This document shows, one piece after another, positions 25,901 through 37,500 of a stretch of DNA of 64,000 nucleotides. The notes below the pieces were generated by a model that had not been told where the DNA came from, made no database searches, and worked only from the letters and a program-made list of their open reading frames with translations. The stretch spans positions 3,038,001-3,102,000 of the forward strand of contig NC_092672.1 of assembly GCF_964355755.1 (NCBI RefSeq), given 5' to 3'. A program made the translations under genes and the position numbers. Numbering within the stretch: the stretch's first letter is position 1; every line of letters begins with the position of its first letter. This stretch comes from Antedon mediterranea. Taxonomy: Eukaryota; Echinodermata; Crinoidea; Comatulida; Antedonidae.

Positions 25901-28900
25901 AACACATAGAGACTCCGCTGAACAGGCTGCAAACATCTTAAGACTAACATCCGATCTTAATAGAATACGTCAAGAGTTTAAGCAGAAAGACAATGAGAAT
26001 AAAGCAACTATTGAACTACTTCAGCGACAACTACAAGACTTAAACCAAGAGAAACAAGCAACTGAGAACAACCTTGCTGCTCTCCAAACAAAAACACAGC
26101 TTGATAATCAGCAAGAGAAGGAACAGTTAGCTGCAAAATTAAAATCTACAAAGGATCAACTTAGTAACACTCTAGCTACAAAGAATGCTCTTGAAAGGGA
26201 GCTTATGGAGTTTAAAGAAGATTCTGATATGGAATTGGATGCCTGTAGAGAAAAGATTAATCAGCTTGAAGAAGAGCTTACAGTAAGTTACAGTATTTAT
26301 TGTTGCTATCCTATTATGGTTTTAATAGTTTTAGTGTCTTTCTTTTAGTAATCAACTAATCCTTTTTATTTCTATCAAATGTTAGGCGGCTGACAAAGCT
26401 CTTGAAAATCAAAAGAAGATTACAGCAGAAAGTAGAAAGTTAGCACTCGACCTGGAAAGAGAAAGAGGCCGATTAGCTGGTAAGACTATTTTTAATTTTA
26501 ATTATACAAATAATTAACTGGAAACCACTACAATTCTGATCATCTCTAGTATTTGATGACTTTTTTTAAAAATGTAATGTGCCCAAATTTGGTAGTGATA
26601 TCATCATGTCCATATATGGGCGGATCACATTGTTTTGTCAAACTAGTGTAGACCAAGCTTTACATTGATCTAATAATTTTGTTCAAAGGTGTCAAGCAGA
26701 GTCATGAACATCTTAAAAGTCACGCAAGCGCTCTTGAAAATGCTCTTGCTCAACAAGAGTCATCGTTGACTGACTTACAAGATGAGTTGCACACTCGATC
26801 CAGTATGCAGCAAGAAGATGCAACTAAGAATAAAAAACGTTTTGTAGAAACTCAGGAGAGTTTAGAAAGGGATCAAGATATTATCAGACAGCTTAGAAAA
26901 GATGTAAGTTTGTTTATACTCTTTATATTCAAATTGTTATTTATTCATTTATTCAAAATGGTAGCTTCAACATCAGAAAACAAATAACCCTAATATCCAG
27001 TTGGTTTGTATGAACTAAAATTGTGTGGGTTTTTTTTTAAAGCTTGGTAATGAGAGGTCGTCAACAGCAAAGTTAAAGAGAGATTTAGAAGACACTAAAA
27101 CAGAATTTGAAATCCTTAAAAAAGATCTGGAAACAAGAACATCTGAAAATGCTGCAATGCAAAGTTTGTTGCATAAAGAAAAAGAGGTATGTACAGTTTA
27201 TTTATATTTCTGTTGTTTCACTCACAGGAAAACATATGTTACAATAGAATTTGAAGCTAGGAAACTAAAAAACATCAACCACCAAGCGACAAACAAAGTA
27301 TTTTATGATTAAAACAAACAATATTTGTTATTATAGATTGAAGAGAAACAAAAGAATGCATTGGATGGAGCTAGGCATGATATCCATAGGACTCGAGCCA
27401 AACTAGGACAATTGGAAAAACTACTACAGGAGCAGAATGCCCAAAACCCTATACAACAAGATACTATCAAGGTACTGTATGACAATTCTTAGAATCACTT
27501 TAGGTTAGACTTTGGACATTGTTGTCGCACTGACTTCGAACAGAGTTGAGTTTTGATTTATTTCTTGTGGTATTTATTATAGGCATTGAAATGGCAATAT
27601 GAACAGAAAGTGTCGGAAGTAGAGGGAATGAAAGAGCAATTGGAAATGGCCGAGGAACGTCAACAAATTGAAATATCCAGCATTAATGCTGCCCTCAAGG
27701 TAAACATTATTACATTTTTTTAATGCTGCCCTGAAGGTAAACATTACATTTTAGTAATGCTGCCCACAAGGTAAACATTTATATTGAAGCGAGTGAGTGG
27801 CCGAGCGGTTAAGACAGTGGAACCGTAATTACGTAGCCATAACATCGGCACGGGTTCGAGGCTCACTCGCTCCATGGTTCTGGTGGTAGAACGAGTCTTC
27901 TCGGATAAGGACTATAAACCGTAGGTCCAGTGTACACATAGCTCATGCACACTTTAAAGAACCTAGTACACCTTTCGAGACGAGTAGGTGGTTACCCCGG
28001 TGTACTAGTCCACACAAACACAGCCACTGTCACACACAGCCACTGTCACACACAGCCGCTGTGCAAATTGGGACTTGGCCGTTTTAGAGGTGCTTACCAC
28101 CTGTTGGTCCAGATCCTTCACTAACTGAGTTAGTGAGAAGTCGAATAAATAGATAAAATATACATTTTATTAATGATGCCCTCAAGGTAAACATTTATAA
28201 ATTTTATTAATGTTGCCCTCAAGTTAAACTTACCTTTTCATGATCCAAAAAAGACATCTATGGGAAAATTTGTGATGACAAATTAAAAGAATGTTTTATA
28301 AACATATTGCGTAAATAGTATTAGTATTTACTCCTTATTTACCTACTAAAATATTCCAGGTGGCAAGAACTGATTTGGATGGTCTAAAAACAGAGCTAGC
28401 AACTACTCGCAAGGACAAATTTTCATACAAAAATAAGTTGGCTGAAGTAAAGGCAGCACTGAAGGCTACAGCTCAACAAAATAAGGTAACTTATTATTTT
28501 AACATCATTTCAATGTATAAAAATATTATGTATTTCACTAATTTTATTCAACAAAGTGTCAAATCACACAAACAAATAAATATCTTTGAATGGTATTCAT
28601 AGTGGAGCTGTAGCTTGGTGGTTAACATACGTGCCTTCCAATCTCAAGGTTCAGAGTTCAATCCTGACCTAGTGCTAGGGTTGTAACTCATGACCCATTC
28701 AACTCCACTCCCTGAGCGTCAAATAAGACTTTATAGGCACGATAAATTATAAAATATAATTATGAAATTTTTAAAAAATAAATAAAAAATAATGATAGTT
28801 AATATTCATTCATTAAATCTTTTATTTCGGAATCTCTGGTCCATAGAAAGTAAAAATTACATATAAATGAAATAAATATTGTTTATATTAAAAATAACCT

Positions 28901-30042
28901 TTTTTAGCTACTGAAAGCTAAGTTATTAGCCAAAAAGAACCTAGAGAAGAGAGCGAAAGCAGAAGCAGAAGCTGAGAAACAGAAACAAAAAGAGCAGCTA
29001 CAACAAAATCCAAACCAAGAGAAACAACCCCTGGTACAGAAGCAACTTGAGCCGATTCTCTCATCTGCATTCGATGATATAATAATACCAGAAATAAGTT
29101 ATGATGTTGATGCTTTGATAAGCAGTGAGGACGTAGACGCTGCCACGGCTGAAAAGAGCAGGTGAGAGGTTATTATGTATTAAGGCAATTGGATGGTAGT
29201 ATTGTATTTACCAAAATGTCTACTGATCCATGACAATCCAATGGTTTCCTTCGAACCTTGGTTCTAATGAAACCAATTCTAGATGATTGTTGAGATAGCA
29301 GAACATCTTTCAGATGAACTGAAACAGATGAAGCTGTAATTCCATGTGCAACATAAGCCATGTGAATGTATTACTTTTTTAAAGTACAGTGAACGCTCCA
29401 AATATCAGATTCTCTAAAAACCATAAAATCTCCCAAATCCAAATTTTTCTTGTAATAATAAGAGTTGACCTTCTAAAGACTTTAACAAATAGAAAAATGT
29501 AAAATAATATATTTTTGAATATTGTTTGTTTAATAATTTTTGTTGTAGACCATTGCAGGCATTACAGGGATGTCTTCAGAATCTTAAAGATCAAATGGGT
29601 CAATTACAACATCAAATGGATGACCATACAGTTGCTGTAAATTCATCACAGCAAACATGGAAGTAAGATAAAGCAAATTACTTTGCCCTCTGGAATGGTC
29701 ATTTAGCTGAGCATCCAGCTGACCTCTTTATCCTGTTAATTGGCTAACAAACCTTTTATATACATATCTCCTTCTTTGTAAATATATGTATATACATCTG
29801 AATTAACACAAAATACAAATACATTGTAGACATACTGTACCAGAAAGTTCTCCCAATACTTAGGCCAAACAACATATTCTAATACACAACTTTTGTTTAT
29901 TTTCAGGGAAGTGAAAAACAGTCTGACAGGGGTGAAAGAAGCATGTATGAAGCCTAACCAAAAGCAGGGGCTTAGCCCATCTAATACAATGCAACACAAT
30001 TCTTCTCCTTTGCCAAACCTACCCAATGTTTATAACCTTTAG
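19924..30042 (+). CDS. GOLGA3: Golgin subfamily A member 3 (golgin-160), complete
   Basis: Peripheral Golgi coiled-coil protein, involved in Golgi structure and trafficking. CDS exons: 19924-21247, 22306-22443, 22742-25038, 25194-26282, 26386-26479, 26689-26903, 27043-27186, 27337-27471, 27583-27699, 28360-28485, 28908-29161, 29549-29662, 29907-30042. All have GT/AG ends, and the lengths sum to 6,183 nt, exactly 2,061 codons. The N-terminal about 850 residues are low-complexity (acidic, then Pro/Ser-rich). Coiled coil runs from about residue 900 to about 1930. Orthologue blocks include EKARLEGQLEALS, AQEARSKLQG, IEADMLAREAAFMDLQ, LTLTQEAVNTRDHELD and near the C-terminus PLQALQGCLQNLKDQM...QQTW, which parallels the end of vertebrate GOLGA3. 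It is longer than the roughly 1,500-residue mammalian protein, mostly at the N-terminus. The ATG at 19924 is the first in frame, but the exon is open back to 19895, so an upstream start is possible. Confidence 0.93.
26575..26660. mobile_element. Partial MITE in a GOLGA3 intron
   Basis: Contains CCCAAATTTGGTAGTGATAT, GTCCATATATGGGCGGATCA and TCAAACTAGTGTAGACCAAGC, which are parts of the family seen whole at 13150-13310 and 30366-30541. Confidence 0.6.
27688..28225 (+). repeat. Tandemly copied exon-end/splice-donor unit (interrupted by a SINE)
   Basis: The end of GOLGA3 exon 9, AATGCTGCCCTCAAG followed by GTAAACATT, is repeated in the intron near 27722, 27755, 28173 and 28206, each time with a donor-like AAG|GTAAAC (the last is AAG|TTAAAC). 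Units are about 33 bp. The SINE at 27788 splits the series. Confidence 0.85.
27788..28158 (+). mobile_element. tRNA-derived SINE (Ser/Leu-like head)
   Basis: The head has A box GAGTGGCCGAGCGGTTAAGA and B box GGGTTCGAGGC, enclosed by a 7-bp acceptor-like stem AGCGAGT/ACTCGCT. The body contains TCTCGGATAAGGACTATAAA followed by CCGTAGGTCC, a central block resembling conserved SINE core domains of many invertebrates, then a short CACAGCCACTGTCACA tandem repeat. It ends GTGAGAAGTCGAATAAATAG. Confidence 0.8.
28602..28745 (+). mobile_element. Second tRNA-derived SINE in the following GOLGA3 intron
   Basis: A-box-like GTAGCTTGGTGGTTAAC and B-box AGAGTTCAATCC. The tail includes CATTCAACTCCACTCCCTGA and AAGACTTTATAGGCACGAT. 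A different family from the 27788 SINE. Confidence 0.65.
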
Positions 30043-30190
30043 AATACACAATGTTATATATTAATTTTATGAATACCAAATTGTATAGATGAGAGGAATA
30101 AACTACACTATTCAGTGCTTCCAGATATATGTCTTGTTTTTATAAAGAAAATGAAAATGGGAATAAAAATAAATTCATCTAAGGTTCTAC

Positions 30191-30231
30191 AATGGAGGTA
30201 TAAAATAACATAATTATTTTATACCTCCATG
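30191..30231. mobile_element. Hairpin mini-element H1 (41 bp)
   Basis: Palindrome with arms ATGGAGGTATAAAATAA and its complement around CATAA, ending CCTCCATG. Flanked by perfect 7-bp direct repeats GTTCTAC (30184-30190 and 30232-30238). Confidence 0.8.
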
Positions 30232-30365
30232 GTTCTACCTATTGTACTGGTTAACATTGTACCAACTTTCTGATTTAAAAATGAATTTATTATTATAAAA
30301 GAAAAACGATTATAAATAAATTACATGATGATGATTGTATCAACTTTCTGATCCCAAATGTTGTC

Positions 30366-30541
30366 TCTCTCTGTCTACACTATCAAACAAGTTTGACGAA
30401 AAAAATGCACAAATATGGTAGTGATATGCTTAAATATGGTAGTGATATGCTTAAATATGGTAGTGATATCACACCATCATGTTCATATATGGGCACATCA
30501 CATTATTTTGTCACATAAAGTTTGATAGTGTAGACAGTGCT
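30366..30541. mobile_element. MITE in the GOLGA3 3' UTR
   Basis: Ends CTCTGTCTACACTATCAAAC and GTTTGATAGTGTAGACAGTG. Internally there are three ATATGGTAGTGATATGCTTA-like units and CATATATGGGCACATCACAT. Same family as 13150-13310, here with a small internal array. Confidence 0.75.
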
Positions 30542-31499
30542 TAATTGGATGTATGTTTATAACTGTTTGTACAGCACAATTGGTAAGGTTTTTAGATATA
30601 CTTTCTTTTCATACTATTTAAATGTACGGTGCTTTTAGATTGAGAATATAAATAGGTTTTTTGATCTACTCCGGCTTTCTTTATTGTCAGTAATCTGCAA
30701 TGTACAGTAGCCATGCAGTGTTTTGCTTTAAAATAATATAGTTCATGCTATTATAATTTGCATAGTGCAATAGACATATACATATCTAGAACAAATATTG
30801 ATATATTATAAATCATTAAGAAATGTTGATTTTATTTTACAATTTAGAATGCATAATTATATTCTAAAAATTCATGATAATTACAAAAATATAGCGTAAT
30901 ATATGGAGGCAGTAAAGCAACCATTTACGGGAAGAAAGATATTGGAACAGTAAATTTGAAATTTCAAGATGATGCAAAACTTGCTGTACTAATGTTTATG
31001 TTTAATATTAAAAAAAAGTAGATGGAGTTTTTGGATATTTGTATGTAATTGTTATGGACCAAACATTTTAATATAAAATACCTTGAAAGACATTCAAAAT
31101 GTTTTATCGGGGTGTTGCATGATATATGTAACATGAATTTTGATAAACAGCAGCTATACTAAATTCTAATTAATACCTGTCTATGTCTGGTTTTTAGAAT
31201 TGATGGGAGTTGTTTACATAAAAAGAATAGAATTCTGGGAATACCATTTTGAGAGAGTTGATTCTGTATATAGTATATTATTATGTTTGGTTTTTGTATG
31301 GTCTCATAAATTGAGAACCTATACATGTCTGTATCTATAGCAACTAAAAATGCATTATCTCTATGGAAACAAACAATGATGTGTAAAAAAACTCTTTAAA
31401 AAAAAAAACTCACAGTGTACCACCGATATGTACATTTTTGCTCATATACAATTCTGTTTTATAGTTCATTTTTATACATATCTACTTCTTTCTTTCTGA

Positions 31500-31505
31500 A
31501 ATAAA
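31500..31505 (+). promoter_or_regulatory. GOLGA3 polyadenylation signal
   Basis: Canonical AATAAA in the context TTTCTGAAATAAAGATAC, about 1.46 kb after the stop codon. No other consensus signal nearby looked better, but an AATAAA at about 30099 could serve a short 3' UTR. Confidence 0.55.
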
Positions 31506-31785
31506 GATACTTAAAAATAAGTTGTTCATACGGATGTTTTTTGTCTCAATACTTTATCATCTACAGTATATAAATCACACGTGATTTTTATACTTTTAAA
31601 TACATTGTTAAAAATTGCACAGATACAGTAGATAAATTGACTAGTATATTCTGTTAAAGTTTCTACATATTAATACATTTTTAAAATACTTGTAATACTT
31701 AAAATGTAACAAAAGAAACATCTCCTACAATACTTATGCTGGTACCTAAGTGACAAAGAAAAGAACACAAAACAATAGGTTCAAC

Positions 31786-31815
31786 CATGGAGGTATCTAA
31801 TTTTATAGGTCCATG
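31786..31815. mobile_element. Hairpin mini-element H2 (30 bp)
   Basis: Starts CATGGAGGTAT and ends ATAGGTCCATG. Perfect 7-bp direct repeats GTTCAAC at 31779-31785 and 31816-31822. Confidence 0.8.
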
Positions 31816-33500
31816 GTTCAACCATCTCCCTGTTTTTAAACTACTCATATATAAAAACACAAACCTTATTCTAAAATATATTTACAAATTACAAATAAGT
31901 AATCATAACTCTTACGTACAAAAATGAAATGTTTTGGACTGGTAGTTCTGGAGTAAATACAATTTTTGTTTAGAATCTAAATTAGACGAACTCGCGAATG
32001 ATTCGATGACTTTAGAAATGTTCTCCTATTCTTTAGCACTAGCTGATTTCGGTCAAGCCAAGTCACTGTCTCATTGTATAGGGGTGTTCCAACGAGCACT
32101 CTGAACCAATCAAATTACTTTTAGGTTGTTAGAAAGCTTGATTGGTCATTATTGGACAGCCATCGTAATCGGACAATGATATCAGAAGTTAGAGACGATT
32201 CTGTAACCCTATCTAAAGATTTTATAAACAGGCCTATACTTAAACCCATAGGACGATTTTAAATGGTGTTACTTTAAAAATCCCTCCGACGATGTTTTAA
32301 GAAATTACGAATAAAAAATAACATGAGGTTGTTGGTTATTAATTAAGAAGATCGTTGCAAAAACAGCCATAAGAATCGGTCAAGTATTTTTTTAAAATAC
32401 ACTACAAAAACTACCGTAAAATGGCCGCTTTTCCATCGATTTCGTGCCGTTTAGCGCGCTTTCCTCACATTCTTCTTTCACCATTTTTTATTTGTTGCTT
32501 TCTTTTCTTATGAAGTAGGCCTAAAGTAAATTAATTGCATTGTTTTGTACAATTAATTTTACTTTTAATCTTTGTAACAAACTACTTTTGTTACAATGTT
32601 TGCTGAAAAAAACGAATACAAAAGTTGGATAATGTCAAAATAAAAAACGTAACCGTAACAAATTGACTGCGATAGTAGAAGTCAATTATATGCCATCGTT
32701 CAGGCGCGGCCTAGTTGTGATTTGTGTGGTGGGACAGAAGTGGGGGGAACAATATAACTGACTACGTGCAGCTTACAGACAAATTGATGCATTTGACCTA
32801 CTAAAAGATAACATGTTATTTATTCAGTGATTATCTATTTTATTCAAACAATATCACGTCAGGTATGAATGTCATACTTTGCTTGTGATCAGCACAGCGC
32901 CCTCTGTGTATCGGATATACCTCCTGGATATACCTCCTGGATATACCTCGTGATTGAGCTCATTCGACCCGCCGTTTATTTCTAAACGTATAGCTTTGCC
33001 CACTTTTACAACACGTTATAAGCCTGATACATTTTTTGTTTGTTAATTAAAAGTCTTCTTTTCTCGAAGTAGAGTAAATGAAATGCATCGTTCTCTACGA
33101 GTAGGCTAATATATATTTATTGTACAACAATCTACATTACAGTACTACCGTACTTTTGTTACAACGTTTTGCAGACAAAATGAATACAAATTTGGATGGT
33201 TTTTAACAGAAACTTCAAAATAAGTAAAACTTTAACAAATTGAGTCTAACACCAGGAATATACTGTAGTTGTGATTGTCTGATTGGACAGACGTGGGGGA
33301 TCAATAGACTGACTACGTCCAGGCCCCAGTCATACAATGGTGCATATTTGACCTACTAAAAGATAACATGTTATTTTCAGTAATTATCTAATTTATTCAA
33401 ACAATACCACGTCAGGTATAAATGTAACCTTTGGTCATATTTTGCTCGTAACCAGCACAACGCCCTGTGTATCTATATACCTGGATATACCTCGTGATTT
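31816..33500. other. Intergenic region with a diverged ~560-bp tandem duplication
   Basis: Blocks at about 32500-32990 and about 33040-33505 share TTTGACCTACTAAAAGATAA, CATGTTATTT, ACGTCAGGTATRAATGT, a GCGCCCTCTGTGTATC-like stretch and CTGGATATACCTCGTGATT. No gene seen. Confidence 0.6.
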
Positions 33501-33523
33501 AGCTCATTCGTTCATCAGCTTTC

Positions 33524-33628
33524 ATGGCAATAGCTGCTGTTGCTCATCACTTCTACAGAAGAAACATTGGTTTACCTAAAGAGTGGGACTTCAACACCGA
33601 AAGTGTAACATCATCGCCGCATGAGTAG
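33524..33628 (+). CDS. Short unassigned reading frame (possible terminal exon)
   Basis: 34 codons from ATG to TAG, reading MAIAAVAHHFYRRNIGLPKE and ending SSPHE. An acceptor-like TTCATCAG lies just before it, so it may be the last exon of a gene or of a degraded copy. The composition is unlike the surrounding AT-rich DNA. I do not recognise the protein, and no partner exon was found. Confidence 0.25.
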   Translation: MAIAAVAHHFYRRNIGLPKEWDFNTESVTSSPHE

Positions 33629-33819
33629 TACACTGCATTCTCGTTTTCCAATCAGAAGGAACTGTAAAGAATTGTAAAAAAGAAAGCTGGGAACTGAGTT
33701 AAGGAAACTGTTCACTCTACCAGATAGCAGATGACGTCACCGTTAAAAACCGTGAGTTGCATACAAATTGAAATAATAATATTACCATTAGTATATTACT
33801 TGCATTGGTTCTTATAGTT

Positions 33820-34097
33820 ACAGCGTATTCGTTGATAGATGCGATTAAGGCGCATTCGTTGATAGATGCGATTAAGGCGCATTCGTTGATAGATGCGATT
33901 AAGGCGTATTCGTTGATAGATGCGATTAAGGCGTATTCGTTGATAGATGCGATTAAGGCGTATTCGTTGATAGATGCGATTGAGGCGTATTCGTTGATAG
34001 ATGCGATTAAGACGTATTCGTTGATAGATGCGATTAAGGCGTATTCGTTGACAGATGCGATTAAGGCGTATTCGTTAATAGATGCGATCAAGGCGTA
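33820..34097. repeat. 27-bp minisatellite upstream of NLR gene A
   Basis: About ten units containing GCGTATTCGTTGATAGATGC followed by GATTAAG. The period is a multiple of three, so both strands read open (9-residue repeats). This explains the apparent ORFs here. It ends about 450 bp before the gene A start codon. Confidence 0.95.
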
Positions 34098-34552
34098 GAC
34101 GGCAGGAGCACAATGTAAAACAGGTATATGTCTGATTGTGAATGTTGTTATCTAGTAGCCCAACCAGCTGGCAGGAGTTCATGTTCAGGTACCTTTAAAA
34201 TTCTACTAGCAAAATATTAACTAAATAAAATAAATAAATGAAAAAAATTAACTTAAATGATTTGATTATCCTAACAGCATATTTTTATATTGTATTCATA
34301 AATAAAGAGTTTACCCTCCCAGTTCTCTCGCTCTTTCATATCTTTTAAATAGGCTTAGGTACGGTATGACACCCGATGACATTCCGATTAGAAATACATT
34401 TTATAACGCTTGATTGTAATAGAGCCTAATTTATTGAAAATGAGAAGTCATACTTTCCAAAACAAGCAGGATTGTCCATTCCGCAACGTGACGTCATTTA
34501 TCCTAAATATAACATTTATATTTTTCAGAATTGAAGACAGAAAATTGACAAC

Positions 34553-37500
34553 ATGGCAACAGGTAACGAACAATTTAAAGATTGCTTTTGTTCAATTGAG
34601 AAACGGTAAGTTTAAAATATCTAGTTTACTAATCTTCTGTTTTCACCGTTTTGTAGATTTTAATGTTGATTTAGTGAACGTTTCAACTTGGTATGATGAC
34701 CACCACCTCTTTCGACAGCTGCAAGTTTTATACCGAGATTTAATTGCAGTAGCGGACATAGATAAAGCACAAAAAACGATAGACTTACTACACCAATTAA
34801 TTAAATCAGGACATTTGAGTTCAGAAAAGCTTACAGTACTTTATCAAACAATCAAAATAACTCAAACGTTTGGAGCCATCGAAGTTCTCCAACAATCTTT
34901 TCCCGACGTTCAAGAAATCAATATTACACATTTCGCTCCATATCGACACTGGATTGTCAATTTAGGAAATGCACTGACCAAAGAAGATATTGGCCAAATT
35001 GATGCACTGTACAATGGCAGTGCGTTAAAGAATTATGAAGATGCCTGGAGTATGATTTGGGATTTGGAGCAGAGAAAAATACTTTGTAAAGAAAGAAAAG
35101 AAGAGTTTATTAACGATCTAAGAAAGATTGGACTGGAATCAAGAGTGAAACCTCCGACTGAAGGTAAGTTGTGCGAAGCGTTATAACAGTCCGTATAAAG
35201 GTGCATGTTATGAACATAAATATCTCTCTTTTGTTAGTTTCTTACACATAATGAAACATATTCATTTTGAATTAATGCTCCCTACTGACATTTTAAGAGG
35301 TATAGAATATCATTGTACATTACATTTTGTCATTTATTAAAACAGGGCAAGTGGCAACCAGTAGTAATGAAGAACAAGGAATGCGAAAAGAAGTTAAATC
35401 AGAAACAGGTTAGTTAATAATAATGAGCCGTATAATTTTGTATGGCAAGCCTCAGCTGTCTGAAGTATTCAAAATATTATATTATTATATCATTTTCTAT
35501 TATATTATATATTGTATTGTAATGAATTATACGTTTTGCATTATATTACTTGGTTTTAGCATTATATTATATCTATTTCTAATATATTATGTGAAAAATG
35601 TAACAAATTATTGACTTTTTGTATTATATTATTTTGTTTTAGCATTATATTATGAACATTTAATATTATATTAGTAATAAAATACATTATATTATAATAT
35701 AATTGTATTATATTAAACGCATTTACTTTACTTTATAACATACAACATTATTATATTATACGGATTCGTTAGTTATATTATTATTTTGTATGATGTTTAT
35801 TATACGTCACGGCTTATTTCAGTTCTTCTAACTCTTTCTCTCCCTCCCCCTGTTCACTAGCAATCAGCGGCCGGCAGAATCTGAATTGTGTGACTGTTGA
35901 AGAATAACTACGTACTAGGCCTAGCCTAGGCCTACTAGGGGATCTAGACAAGTGACCAAGGATCACCGGACAGCTACAAATAATACTACAATACAATAAT
36001 ACTACTACAATAACTACTACTGCTACTACCTAGGCCTAGCTAGTGAGTAGTAGGTAGCTACTACTAGGCTCTAGGGCGTATGTATGATGTTAACTACTAG
36101 GGCCTAGGCTAGGCCTAGAGGCCTACTAGGCTAGGCCTAGACTTAAGTTGTAGTAGGCTAGGGCCGGGCCTGCTGCCTTAGGCTAGGCTACTGCTACTAC
36201 TACTACTACTAGGCAGCCCATGATGGGTACGAGTAAGCCAAAATTTTGGATATATGTAAACCAAAATTTGGGTACGAGCGTGTTGGCATGGCATGGGTAC
36301 GGGTTGACCTGTATCCTTCTAATCTAGCTAATCGTACTATGCCTAGGCCTCAAGTAAGTCTACGCTACCCAGTCCGGCTACAATATGGTCTATTTTGTTT
36401 TATAGCTTTATTGATAGCTGGGTTCAAATCTGTGTTGGGACGGCTTTTTCTCATTCTAAAACAGATTTCCTTATAATAAAATAATATATGAATTTATTTG
36501 TAATATTGTAATGTATACATAATATAAGTAATTGCCATTGCCTTTATTACTATTAATTATGTATTATACAGTTACCCCTTAATTATACTATAGTATAATT
36601 TCCTTGTTATATTTTACAATATTTTCTTCCTAATTCTAAAATTTTGTCTTTCACAGCACAAATTTATCATACTGAATCATCACACACCAAGTCTCATAAA
36701 TCTCTACTGTATTTGTCCAAGCTACTCCAGCTACATGGTATTGCCTTGAGGCTAAACTACACGGTATACTGGCACTACCATCATTCCTGGCTCGTCAACC
36801 TGTACCACATAAGCACAGTTTCAGTTTCAGTTTATTTACCATTTCAATTTCTGAACATAAGAGATGAACAACTTATATGGATGGATAACCGTAAGAGCGA
36901 AGCTCGTTTACCGGTCACCCGTTAGTGCAGTGACATTACAGAAAACATAAAGACAGGACAAAGGTGCAATACTTAACAAGACATGTGAACACTTGTGTTT
37001 GCAACCCCTTGGATAAAATAATATATTTATATAAAGGAGAAAGTTAGATATTATAATATTTCTTTTTGATCATACAATGATATTTTTTAAATTACTTCTT
37101 AAGAAGTCATACTACTGATTCAAAATAGTGACTTACACCCTGTGGTCAAGGCTTTATTTGCTCTTATGCTTATTTCCTCCAACATACAGAGTACATAGGA
37201 CTTTTTTTATTCATAACTGTTGAATTGTTTCCCAATACATAGTACCTATTGGTATTATATCTAAAAATACAAAGGCGACTAACACAGATAGTTCCATATA
37301 TACAGTACTCTTTTATAGATAGATGTATCTCTCCAAACTACTCCCAACTACCTAATCTAATAATAGTACTATTAGCATACTACTATACACTTTGTAGACA
37401 AGAAATAAGTTGTATACACCTACAGGACTTATGGTAGTACAGTCGATCGCACTCTCACTGGCCCGGTCAACATAATCTATACCTAGATTAATATTACAGT

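Larger units (their letters stand above)
30043..31525 (+). other. GOLGA3 3' UTR
   Basis: AT-rich non-coding sequence from the TAG to the AATAAA at 31500-31505. It carries one MITE (30366-30541) and one hairpin mini-element (30191-30231). The distal part (about 30735-31590) has a diverged duplicate at 52325-53270. Confidence 0.6.

Noticed and set aside
33717-34098. Open frames of 97 and 124 residues on both strands
   Set aside because: Produced by a 27-bp period; repeats such as IASINEYAL are translation of the minisatellite.
34410-34656. In-frame upstream extension of the gene A effector exon
   Set aside because: The short exon 34553-34562 (ATG GCA ACA G) joins in phase and gives an exact frame; the extension would read through good splice sites and AT-rich intron.
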